DNA from: FEN-1219 sp963713355
Lineage (GTDB): Bacteria; Pseudomonadota; Gammaproteobacteria; Steroidobacterales; Rariloculaceae
Direction of reading: 5' to 3'
Length of the DNA stretch: 64,000 bases
NCBI GenBank assembly: GCA_963713355.1
Contig: CAVQLK010000009.1
Coordinates: forward strand, 1 to 64,000
The position numbers and the translations under genes were made by a program. Within the stretch, counting starts at the first letter, position 1. Each line of letters starts with the position of its first letter. Under the pieces are notes generated by a model. The model saw only the letters and a list, made by a program, of their open reading frames with translations, was not told where the DNA came from and did not search any database. Positions 50,465 to 58,171 of this stretch are shown here, piece after piece.

Positions 50465-50635
50465 CTAGCGAGCCTCTGGAACCGGCCCAAGTTTCTCCGA
50501 GAGGTCGCCAAGATTCAATGGCCTACGTGAAACCTTTATGCCATTATCGATTGCCAACGAGGCGAGCCGATTCCGCTTGACGCGTTGCCCCGCCGCAACG
50601 TTTCATCGAAAAACCCAAACAGGACGGAGCGTCGG

Positions 50636-51766
50636 ATGCCACTGAGTATCGGTGTGCTGAAGGAAACCTTTGCCCACGAGGCACGGGTCGCCTTGACACC
50701 CGACGTCGCGGCGAAGCTCTTGGAGCAGGGCGTTGCCGTCCACATGGAACGCGGCGCAGGCGAGCGCAGCCACTTCGGCGACGCGCTGTTCAAAGGTGTG
50801 CAGTTCCACGCGGAGCCCTCAGCCGTTTTGAGCTCCGCGGGCGTGCTGCTTACGGTTCAACCGCCGACGCGTGCCGAGGTCGAGGCGCTTCCGCCTGGCG
50901 CCTTGGTCGTGGGCTTCCTGCAGCCGCATCGCGAGCTCGAGCTCGTGCGGGCGCTTCGCGACTACCGGCTCACGAGCTTCGCCGTCGAGCTGATCCCGCG
51001 CATCTCGCGTGCTCAGTCGATGGACGCATTGTCGTCGCAGGCGGCCGCCGCCGGCTACAAGGCCGCGTTGCTCGCCGCGAGCACGCTCGACAAGTTCCTG
51101 CCGATGCTGACGACGGCCGCGGGCACCATCCGCCCTGCGCAAGTGCTCGTCATCGGCGCAGGCGTCGCGGGACTGCAAGCGATCGCGACGGCGCGCCGGC
51201 TCGGCGCGATCGTCGAAGCCTACGACGTGCGCTCCGCCACGAAGGAGCAGATCCAGTCGCTCGGCGCGAAATTCGTCGATACCGGAGTCGCCGCCGAAGG
51301 CACCGGCGGCTATGCGCGCGAGCTCACGGCGGAGGAGAAGACCAAGCAGCAGGAAATCCTCGATCGCCACATCGCGAAGGCCGACGCCGTCATCACGACG
51401 GCGGCGGTTCCGGGGCGCACGGCCCCGCGCATCATCTCGAAGAGCGCCGTCGCGGCGATGGGGGCAGGAGCCGTCATCGTCGATCTCGCCGCGGAAAGCG
51501 GCGGCAACTGCGAATTGACGGTCGCAGGCGAGACCGTCGTGACGCCGAACGGAGTCCAGATCTTGGGGCCGCGTAATTTGCCTTCGGAGCTCGCGCGGCA
51601 CGCGAGCCAGATGTACGCGCGCAACTTGCTGAACTTCCTGACGCCTGCAATCAGCAAAGGCGAGCTCGCGCTCGATTGGCAAGACGAGGTTTTCGCGAAG
51701 TCCGTGCTGACGCACGACGGCCAGGTGCGTCACGAAGCCACGGCGAAATTGCTGGAGGGTCGATGA
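50636..51766 (+). CDS. pntA: NAD(P) transhydrogenase subunit alpha, part 1 (domain I)
   Basis: This 376-residue NAD(H)-binding subunit of proton-translocating transhydrogenase begins MPLSIGVLKETFAHEARVAL. It has LSSQAAAAGYKAALLAASTL, the Rossmann loop VLVIGAGVAGLQAIATARRL, YDVRSATKEQIQSLGAKFVD and AGGTAPRII-like PGRTAPRIISKSAV. It lacks the membrane helices found at the C-terminus of E. coli PntA; these are encoded by the next gene. The arrangement is therefore the three-subunit type known from Rhodospirillum. The enzyme uses the proton gradient to make NADPH from NADH. Confidence 0.96.
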   Translation: MPLSIGVLKETFAHEARVALTPDVAAKLLEQGVAVHMERGAGERSHFGDALFKGVQFHAEPSAVLSSAGVLLTVQPPTRAEVEALPPGALVVGFLQPHRELELVRALRDYRLTSFAVELIPRISRAQSMDALSSQAAAAGYKAALLAASTLDKFLPMLTTAAGTIRPAQVLVIGAGVAGLQAIATARRLGAIVEAYDVRSATKEQIQSLGAKFVDTGVAAEGTGGYARELTAEEKTKQQEILDRHIAKADAVITTAAVPGRTAPRIISKSAVAAMGAGAVIVDLAAESGGNCELTVAGETVVTPNGVQILGPRNLPSELARHASQMYARNLLNFLTPAISKGELALDWQDEVFAKSVLTHDGQVRHEATAKLLEGR

Positions 51767-51792
51767 TCGACGCCCTCTTATGATTGATACCT

Positions 51793-52083
51793 ATGATTGA
51801 CGGATTCATTGCGCTCTACATCTTCATGCTCGCGGCGTTCACGGGCTACGAGGTCATCGCGCGAGTGCCCGTGATTCTGCACACGCCGCTGATGTCGGGG
51901 TCGAACTTCGTGCACGGTATCGTGCTCGTCGGCGCCATGGTCGCGATGGGCCGCGCAGAGGGCGCGCTCGAGCTCACGATCGCCTTCGTCGGTGTCGTCC
52001 TCGCGGCCGGCAATGCCGTCGGCGGCTATGCCGTCACGGAGCGCATGCTCGAGATGTTCAAGAGCAGCAAGGGCAAACGCTGA
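51793..52083 (+). CDS. NAD(P) transhydrogenase subunit alpha, part 2 (membrane domain)
   Basis: The 96-residue membrane protein starts at ATG 51793 (MIDGFIALYIFMLAAFTGYE) and has about three helices, including HGIVLVGAMVAMGRA and LTIAFVGVVLAAGNAVGGYA. It corresponds to the C-terminal membrane part of E. coli PntA (PntAB of three-subunit enzymes). It lies 26 bases after part 1, and its stop overlaps the pntB start by one base (TGATG). A TTG at 51784 is an alternative start. Confidence 0.93.
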   Translation: MIDGFIALYIFMLAAFTGYEVIARVPVILHTPLMSGSNFVHGIVLVGAMVAMGRAEGALELTIAFVGVVLAAGNAVGGYAVTERMLEMFKSSKGKR

Positions 52084-53453
52084 TGGGCGCGTTCGCGGCC
52101 ACGGCAGTTCAGGCGAGCTACTTCGTCGCTGCCGCGCTGTTCATCCTGGGCTTGAAGCGCATGAGCTCGCCGGTCACGGCGCGCAGCGGCATCGTGTGGG
52201 CCGGCGTCGGGATGGTCGTCGCGACGCTGATCACGTTCCTGACGCCGGGCTTGGGCAACTACGCGCTGATGACGGTGGCGATCGCCGTCGGCGGCAGCGC
52301 GGCGTGGATCACGGGCCGGCGCGTCGCGATGACGAACATGCCGCAGATGATTGCCCTCTATAACGGCATGGGAGGCGGCGCGGCCGCCGCGATCGCCGCC
52401 GTCGAGCTGTTCGCGGGCGAAGCCCATGCCCCGTCCGTGCTCGCGCTCGGCGTCCTCGGCGGCATCATCGGCGCCGTGTCGTTCTCGGGCAGCTTGATCG
52501 CATTCGGCAAGCTCCAAGGATTGATCAAGCGCAGCTTCCGGTTTCGCGGCCAGAACATCGTCAACCTGGGGATTCTGGCAGGCACGCTGATTGCGGGTGC
52601 GGCCGTCCTTTTGTATGCGCCGGGACCCGTGACGCTGCTGTTCGTGCTCGCGCTGTTGCTCGGCGTCACGATGACGCTGCCGATCGGCGGCGCCGACATG
52701 CCGGTCGTGATCTCGCTCTACAACGCGCTGACGGGGCTCGCCGTCGCGTTCGAAGGCTTCGTTCTCAACAACGCCGCGATGATCATTGCCGGCACCGTCG
52801 TCGGCTCGGCCGGCACGCTGTTGACCCAGCTCATGGCAAAAGCCATGAATCGCTCGCTCGCCAACGTGCTGTTTAGCGGTTTCGGCGAGACGGCCGCCGC
52901 GGGCACCACTGGGCCGGCCGGGACCCTGAAAGCGATCGAAACGACGGATGCCGCGGTCATGCTCGGGTTCTCGGAGAAAGTCATCGTCGTGCCGGGCTAC
53001 GGCATGGCCGTGGCGCAGGCGCAGCACAAGGTCTGGGAACTATGCCAGGCGTTGATTGCGCGCGGCGTCACGGTGAAATTCGCGATCCATCCCGTCGCGG
53101 GGCGGATGCCCGGCCACATGAACGTGCTGCTCGCCGAAGCAGGCGTCCCATACGACCTGATCTACGACGAAGCGGAGATCAACTCGGAGTTCGAGACGGC
53201 CGACGTCGCGCTGATCATCGGCGCCAACGACGTCGTGAACCCCGTCGCCCGTACCGACAAGTCGAGCCCCATCTACGGGATGCCTATCCTGAACGCGGAC
53301 AAGGCGAAGAACGTCATCGTGATCAAGCGCGGACAAGGCGCCGGATTCTCAGGAATAGAGAACGCGCTGTTTTATCTCGATCACGCGCGCATGCTCTATG
53401 GCGACGGCCAAGCCAAGGCCGCCGAGCTCGTGCAAGCCGTCAAAGCACTCTAG
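52083..53453 (+). CDS. pntB: NAD(P) transhydrogenase subunit beta
   Basis: The 456-residue subunit has an N-terminal membrane region of about eight helices (residues 1-270). It includes LYNGMGGGAAAAIAAVELFA and the GGADMPVVISLYNALTGLAV motif. The C-terminal NADP(H)-binding domain has VVPGYGMAVAQAQHKVWEL, HPVAGRMPGHMNVLLAEAGV, GANDVVNPVARTDKSSPIYG and VIKRGQGAGFSGIENALF. It completes the three-gene pnt operon. Confidence 0.98.
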   Translation: MGAFAATAVQASYFVAAALFILGLKRMSSPVTARSGIVWAGVGMVVATLITFLTPGLGNYALMTVAIAVGGSAAWITGRRVAMTNMPQMIALYNGMGGGAAAAIAAVELFAGEAHAPSVLALGVLGGIIGAVSFSGSLIAFGKLQGLIKRSFRFRGQNIVNLGILAGTLIAGAAVLLYAPGPVTLLFVLALLLGVTMTLPIGGADMPVVISLYNALTGLAVAFEGFVLNNAAMIIAGTVVGSAGTLLTQLMAKAMNRSLANVLFSGFGETAAAGTTGPAGTLKAIETTDAAVMLGFSEKVIVVPGYGMAVAQAQHKVWELCQALIARGVTVKFAIHPVAGRMPGHMNVLLAEAGVPYDLIYDEAEINSEFETADVALIIGANDVVNPVARTDKSSPIYGMPILNADKAKNVIVIKRGQGAGFSGIENALFYLDHARMLYGDGQAKAAELVQAVKAL

Positions 53454-53469
53454 CAGTCAGCGGACTTAA

Positions 53470-53489
53470 GACAGATCCATGGATCTGTC
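53470..53489. repeat. Perfect 20-base palindrome
   Basis: GACAGATCCA and TGGATCTGTC form an exact palindrome with no loop, between the convergent pntB and DUF3106 genes and followed by CCCCG. It may act as a terminator for both genes or be a REP-type dispersed repeat. Confidence 0.55.
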
Positions 53490-53494
53490 CCCCG

Positions 53495-53959
53495 TCAGCG
53501 GCCGGGCGGTTGACGCATGCGCCGGTCGCGCAGCATCTGCCGCTGCTCCGGCGTGAGCTCGCGGAACCGCTGCTGCAGCTCCATGCGCCGCTCCGGCGGC
53601 ATCGTGCGATAACGGCGATAGTTGTCGATGAGCCGCTGGCGCTCGGCGGGCGGCAGACCGCGAAATTGCTGATAACGCTGCCGCGCCGCTGCCCGTTGCT
53701 CGTCGGTCATGTCGCGCCAAATCTCGAAGCGGTCCTGCGCTTGGGTGCGATCGCGCCGGTTCATCTCGAGCCAGCGCTCGGCGCCGCGCGCGATTTCGAG
53801 CTGCCGCTGCGGCTCGAGGTCGGACCACCGCTGCTCGTGCGGCGCCAGGAGCTGGCGCTGCGCGTCGCTCAAGTCGCCCCACGCGACGCCCTGCGCGCGA
53901 GCCGTTCCGGCCATTGCGAGCAACGCCATCGAGATCGCAACGAGCCTATTCGCTTTCAT
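53495..53959 (-). CDS. DUF3106 family exported protein
   Basis: The protein has 154 residues with a signal peptide (ISMALLAMAGTARA) and an extremely arginine/glutamine-rich helical mature part. Repeating motifs such as LSDAQRQLLAPHEQRW, MTDEQRAAARQRYQQFRGLP and LTPEQRQMLRDRRMRQ are the DUF3106 pattern, resembling Spy/CpxP-like periplasmic chaperones. It is strongly basic overall, in contrast to the two acidic proteins encoded just upstream. It is the last gene of the sigma-factor operon, overlapping the preceding gene by four bases (ATGA). Its function is unknown. Confidence 0.88.
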   Translation of the reverse strand: MKANRLVAISMALLAMAGTARAQGVAWGDLSDAQRQLLAPHEQRWSDLEPQRQLEIARGAERWLEMNRRDRTQAQDRFEIWRDMTDEQRAAARQRYQQFRGLPPAERQRLIDNYRRYRTMPPERRMELQQRFRELTPEQRQMLRDRRMRQPPGR

Positions 53960-54198
53960 CGGTCGTCTCTCTCACTCTCGGACTCTTCGGCGCCCTCTTC
54001 GGCCTCGGCCCCGAGATCCTTCTGCCATTCCTCGATCGCGAGCCACTCATCGTCCTCTTCGGCCCACGCGCCGAGATACTCGAGAAAGTCGAGATCAGGA
54101 CCCGGCTCCGGAGGTGCCGCAGGCGGGTCCTGCGCCCGTATGGCCGCAAGCCACCAACAGCCGAGCGCCAGCACCGCGGAGCTGCTCCTGCGCATCAA
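53956..54198 (-). CDS. Small acidic exported protein
   Basis: The 80-residue protein has an N-terminal hydrophobic segment (SSAVLALGCWWLAAIRAQ) that looks like a signal peptide. A mature part of about 57 residues follows, dominated by glutamate and aspartate (DLDFLEYLGAWAEEDDEWLA, ending EEGAEESESERDDR). Its start and stop overlap the neighbouring genes by four bases each, so it is surely translated with them. It is too short and acidic for family assignment. By context it belongs to the regulatory module of the sigma factor. Confidence 0.8.
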   Translation of the reverse strand: MMRRSSSAVLALGCWWLAAIRAQDPPAAPPEPGPDLDFLEYLGAWAEEDDEWLAIEEWQKDLGAEAEEGAEESESERDDR

Positions 54199-54578
54199 CC
54201 GACACTGTCGTTCGGATCCGCGAACTCGGGCTGCTCCTCGAGCCAGCCGTAGAATTCGAGCTCTTCGTCGAGCATCTCGAGATCCTCCTCGCCGAGCAAG
54301 ATCTCGAGATCGGTGAGCGGCGTGCCCTGAACTGCATCGCTAGCAGGCGGCGACTGCCATACGACGAGCCACGCGACGAGCGCCGTAGCGGCCGCGGCCC
54401 CCGCCGGCATCACTGCGGACCGCCAGCCGCGGCTGCGTACGGAGCTCCGCTCCTCGAGCGCGCGGTGGCGTGCCTGCGTGAGCCGAGAGCGCGTCGCCGC
54501 ATCGAGCGCCGCGACGCTGTCGTCGAAGACGCGCTTCGTGCGCCGCTCGAAATCGCTGAGCTCTCTGTCGTCACTCAT
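54195..54578 (-). CDS. Membrane protein next to sigma factor, probable anti-sigma regulator
   Basis: The 127-residue protein has an N-terminal cytoplasmic part (MSDDRELSDFERRTKRVFDD and onward, about 55 residues) and one membrane segment (VMPAGAAAATALVAWLVVW). An acidic periplasmic tail follows (TDLEILLGEEDLEMLDEELE). The order sigma gene then single-pass membrane protein, with an eight-base overlap, is typical of a sigma/anti-sigma pair. No zinc-binding HxxxCxxC motif is present, so it would not be a ZAS-type anti-sigma. The role is inference from context. Confidence 0.75.
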   Translation of the reverse strand: MSDDRELSDFERRTKRVFDDSVAALDAATRSRLTQARHRALEERSSVRSRGWRSAVMPAGAAAATALVAWLVVWQSPPASDAVQGTPLTDLEILLGEEDLEMLDEELEFYGWLEEQPEFADPNDSVG

Positions 54579-55182
54579 TCCACTGCTCCTCGCCATGCTC
54601 TGCGAGCACGGCACGCAGGCGGTGAATCGCCCGCGAATAATGCGTCTTAACGCTGCCTTCCGTGCAGCTCATCGCTACGGCCGTCTGCGCAACGTCGAGA
54701 CCTTCGAAGTTGCGCAGCATGAACGCCTCGCGCTGCCGTGCCGGCAGCTCGGCGAGCGCTGCCTGAAGCGCCCGCATCGCATCGTCGGCCGTGACCTGCG
54801 CGAGCGGGTTTTCGGCGCGCGGCGCCGGCGCCTCGACGAGCGGGTCGTGCTCGTCCTCGGAGGCCGTGCCGCCGAAGAAGCTCAAGACCCGCGAGCGCAC
54901 CGCACGCCGTCGCTGGATGTCACGGATCCGATTTTGCAGGATCCGATAGAACAGCGGCGGCCACTCCTCGCTCGGCCGGCCGGCGTAGCGCTGCACGAGC
55001 CGGATCATCGCGTCCTGCACGATGTCGAGCGCCTCGCCGCGATCGCGAACGTGCGCGAGCGCGATGCGATACGCTCGCGCCTCGACGTCACGCAAGAACG
55101 CCTCGATTGGAGCTCCTAAAATGAGAGCCCCCTCCGTGCCGAGGCTCGCTTCGCGCCGAGCGATGCTCAATGCTAACTCCAC
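54571..55182 (-). CDS. RNA polymerase sigma factor (ECF-like, sigma-70 family)
   Basis: The protein has region 2 (FLRDVEARAYRIALAHVRDR, EALDIVQDAMIRLVQRYAGR, WPPLFYRILQNRIRDIQRRR) and region 4 (LAELPARQREAFMLRNFEGL, DVAQTAVAMSCTEGSVKTHY, SRAIHRLRAVL), the layout of an extracytoplasmic-function sigma factor. The GTG at 55182 gives 203 residues. The first 20 or so look weakly protein-like, so a start nearer FLRDVEARAY is possible. It heads an operon with a membrane regulator, an acidic protein and a DUF3106 protein, pointing to an envelope stress response. Confidence 0.88.
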   Translation of the reverse strand: MELALSIARREASLGTEGALILGAPIEAFLRDVEARAYRIALAHVRDRGEALDIVQDAMIRLVQRYAGRPSEEWPPLFYRILQNRIRDIQRRRAVRSRVLSFFGGTASEDEHDPLVEAPAPRAENPLAQVTADDAMRALQAALAELPARQREAFMLRNFEGLDVAQTAVAMSCTEGSVKTHYSRAIHRLRAVLAEHGEEQWNE

Positions 55183-55327
55183 TCTCGCCGCTCCGTGGCC
55201 GTGCGTCCCGCAGGACCTTCGCCTTGCGCCGGTCGATACGGCCCATAACGGCCGGCAGTAGCACGCGGTTGACCGCTCTTTAAGTCATTGACCTGATAGA
55301 TCTTTCTATACACATAATCGCGCCCCC

Positions 55328-57535
55328 ATGAGCCCACGCCCCCGCTTGGTCAGGGTTGCAGTCCCGGTACCGCTGGCCGACGCGTTCGACTATCTCGCGG
55401 CGGACGGTCCGCTACCGCAGATCGGCTGCCGCGTGCGAGTACCGTTTGGGCGCCGCGAGCGCATCGGCCTCGTCGTCGAGCACCCCGCGACGACCGACGT
55501 GGCGCGCGAGCGGTTACGAACAATCGGAGCCGTGCTCGATCCCGCGCCCGCAATCGGATCCGAGCTGCTCGCTTCGCTGCGTTGGGCCGCCGAGTACTAT
55601 CACCATCCCGTCGGCGCAGTGCTGAGCCACGCGTTGCCTGGGCTGCTGCGCGAAGGCCGGGCGATCGACGAGCCGCCCGAGCCCACCTGGCAGCTGACGG
55701 ACGTCGGCCGCGCGCAGGATGTCGCGCGCCTGCCGCGCACGGCCAAGCAACAGGCTCGCGCGCTGCTGGCGCTGCGCGAGCGCGCGCTCACGGTGAGCGA
55801 GCTCGCGGCCAGCAACGTCGCGGCAGCCGCGCTCGCGCGGCTCGAAGCGAAGGGATGGATCGCAGCGGCGTCGCCGCCGCAACGAGCGGCCGGCGAGCCG
55901 AAACGAGCGCCGCCGGGCCGCGAGCCCGAGCTCACCGTCGACCAACGCGCCGTGCTCGCCGACATCACCGCAACGCAGGGCGCGAAAAACGCTTTCCACA
56001 CTTATCTGCTGCACGGCGTCACGGGCAGCGGCAAGACGGAAATCTATTTGAGGCTGATCGCGACGCAGCTCGCCGGCGGCCGTCAGACACTGCTGCTCGT
56101 GCCGGAGATCGGTTTGACGCCGCAGCTCGTGCGGCGCCTTCAGCAGCGCTTCGGCGAGGAACACCTGGCCGTGTTGCACTCGGCCGTCACCGAGCGAGAG
56201 CGGTTCGACGCATGGCGGCGCGCTTACCGCGGCACTGCGCGGCTCATCGTCGGAACTCGTTCCGCCGTCTTCGCGCCGTTGCCTGCGGCGGGGCTCATCA
56301 TCGTCGACGAGGAGCACGACTCCTCATACAAGCAGCAGACGGGATTCCGCTACTCGGCGCGCGATCTCGCCGTCGTGCGCGCGCAGCGGCTCGCCGTGCC
56401 TATCGTGCTCGGCTCCGCGACACCGTCGCTCGAGACGTTTCACAACGCAGTGCATGGCCGTTACAGGAAGTTGGCGCTGCCGCGTCGGATCGGCAGTGCT
56501 GGCGCGCCACGCGTGCGTGTCGTCGATCTCAACCGACACGCGAGTCGGCAAGCGCTTTCGACGCCGCTCGTCTCCGCCATCGGCCAGCACCTCACGGCCG
56601 GCAACCAGGTGCTGCTGTTCCTGAACCGGCGGGGATTCGCTCCGGCTCTGTTCTGCCCGCAATGCAAAGCGACGGAGCAGTGCCGGCGATGCGATGCGCG
56701 CATGACCGTGCATGCCAAAGCAGCGGTAGTGCGCTGCCACCACTGCGGCGCCGAGCGCCCACTGACTTGGGCTTGCGGCGCATGCGGTAGCGAACGGATC
56801 GCTGTCGGCGCAGGCACGCAGCGCGTTGGCGAGGAGCTCGCCGCGCTCTATCCCGCGGCCCGCATCGCGCGGCTCGACCGAGACAGCACGAGCCGCAAGG
56901 GCGCGCTGGATTCCGTGCTGAACGATGTCGAAGCGGGCAACGTCGAGATTCTCGTCGGCACGCAGATGCTGACGAAGGGCCACGATTTCCCACGCGTCAC
57001 GCTCGTCGGTGTGCTGAATGCGGACCAAGGGCTATTCGGCACCGATCCCCGCAGCCACGAGCGGCTCGCGCAAACGATTCTGCAAGTCGCGGGGCGCGCC
57101 GGGCGCGCCGACCGCCCGGGCGAGGTGTTGATTCAAACTCACCATCCCGAGCATCCGCTGCTCTCCTGCCTCCTCGACGGCGACTACACGGCCTTCGCGA
57201 CACTCGAGCTCGCGCAGCGCCGCGAAGCTTCCTGGCCGCCGTTCGCGCACTTCGCCCTGTGGCACGCCGAAGCGGCGCGGCGCGGCCCGGCGCTCGAGCT
57301 CCTCGAGCAGGTGCGCATGGCCGCCGCGGCGCAGCCGAGCTCCGTGGCCGTGCTCGGGCCCGCGCCGCTTTCGATGGAGCGCAAGGGCGGCCGCTACCGC
57401 GCGCAGCTTTTGTTCCGCAGCGCGGAGCGAGCCCCACTGCACCGGCTCGTCGACCACACGTTGCACGCCATACGCGGCTCCGCCGCCGCGCGCCGCGCGC
57501 GCTGGAGCGTCGACATCGACCCGCTCGAGATCTGA
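55328..57535 (+). CDS. priA: Primosomal protein N' (replication restart helicase)
   Basis: PriA binds stalled replication forks and restarts DNA replication. The 735-residue helicase has the N-terminal DNA-binding domain (VRVAVPVPLADAFDYLA). Walker A is LLHGVTGSGKTEIYLRLI and Walker B is IIVDEEHDSSYKQQTGFRYS. Zinc-binding cysteines sit in FCPQCKATEQCRRCDARMT and CHHCGAERPLTWACGACGSE. The C-terminal helicase motifs are GTQMLTKGHDFPRVTLVGVL and QVAGRAGRADRPGEVLIQTH. Upstream, TTGACC occurs twice, 19 bases apart, with CATAAT close to the start. A promoter there is possible but poorly spaced. Confidence 0.98.
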   Translation: MSPRPRLVRVAVPVPLADAFDYLAADGPLPQIGCRVRVPFGRRERIGLVVEHPATTDVARERLRTIGAVLDPAPAIGSELLASLRWAAEYYHHPVGAVLSHALPGLLREGRAIDEPPEPTWQLTDVGRAQDVARLPRTAKQQARALLALRERALTVSELAASNVAAAALARLEAKGWIAAASPPQRAAGEPKRAPPGREPELTVDQRAVLADITATQGAKNAFHTYLLHGVTGSGKTEIYLRLIATQLAGGRQTLLLVPEIGLTPQLVRRLQQRFGEEHLAVLHSAVTERERFDAWRRAYRGTARLIVGTRSAVFAPLPAAGLIIVDEEHDSSYKQQTGFRYSARDLAVVRAQRLAVPIVLGSATPSLETFHNAVHGRYRKLALPRRIGSAGAPRVRVVDLNRHASRQALSTPLVSAIGQHLTAGNQVLLFLNRRGFAPALFCPQCKATEQCRRCDARMTVHAKAAVVRCHHCGAERPLTWACGACGSERIAVGAGTQRVGEELAALYPAARIARLDRDSTSRKGALDSVLNDVEAGNVEILVGTQMLTKGHDFPRVTLVGVLNADQGLFGTDPRSHERLAQTILQVAGRAGRADRPGEVLIQTHHPEHPLLSCLLDGDYTAFATLELAQRREASWPPFAHFALWHAEAARRGPALELLEQVRMAAAAQPSSVAVLGPAPLSMERKGGRYRAQLLFRSAERAPLHRLVDHTLHAIRGSAAARRARWSVDIDPLEI

Positions 57536-57593
57536 GGCCGCCGACAGCGCCGTCGGTCGGTTAGAATTGCCGCCGTCTCAGATGGATAAGCTG

Positions 57594-58164
57594 ATGGCAC
57601 GCCGCAATCGGAGCTCGAGTCGAAGGGATTCCGCGCCCGGTTGGGTCTGGATGCTGTTCGGGTTAGGGCTGGGTCTCGTCGTCGCGATCGGCGTGTATTT
57701 GCGGGCGCCGAACGCCACGCGAGCGCCCCCAGCGGCTGCCGCCGCCACGCCACCCGCGGCAGAGCGGCCAGCCGCGCGCCGAGCGTCGCCGGCGGCCGGC
57801 GCAAGCGCCGAGCGCGCCGCGCGCGGAAAATCGCTTCGAGTTCTACGAAATCCTGCCACAGCTCGAGGTCGTCGTGCCCGACGACGGCGCTCCGGCGAAG
57901 CCGGGCGCACGGCGCCCAGCCGAAACGCCGGGGAGCTACTTGCTGCAAGCGGGCTCGTTCGGCGCGCCCGCCGAAGCCGACCGCATGCAAGCGAACCTCG
58001 CGCTGCTCGGGTTCGCGTCGCACGTGCAACGGGCGACGCTCGACGACCATGTCTTCCACCGCGTCCGCATCGGCCCGATCGACGATCTCGACACGGCCAA
58101 GCGCACGCAACGCCGGCTGCGCGACGCCCGCATCGATACCTTGCTGATGCAGGTTCCGAAGTAG
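57594..58164 (+). pseudogene. SPOR-domain protein (FtsN-like), frameshifted
   Basis: The N-terminal part (MARRNRSSSRRDSAPGWVWM, then FGLGLGLVVAIGVYL as the membrane anchor) reads in one frame from ATG 57594, or from ATG 57582 with four more residues. The C-terminal SPOR domain (ENRFEFYEILPQLEVVVPDD, PGSYLLQAGSFGAPAEADRM, HVFHRVRIGPIDDLDTAKRT and the end LLMQVPK) reads in another frame and stops at 58164. The switch lies in the proline/alanine/arginine-rich linker between about 57700 and 57825, where CCCCC and GCGC runs occur. SPOR proteins bind denuded septal glycan and act in cell division. Both halves look intact, so a sequence error or a very recent mutation is likely. The priA-SPOR order is common in gammaproteobacteria. 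Confidence 0.75.
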
Positions 58165-58171
58165 CGGAAGG

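Noticed and set aside
55269..55318. Two TTGACC boxes and CATAAT before priA as a promoter
   Set aside because: The spacing (19 bases at best) and a start point almost at the ATG make this too weak to list as a feature.
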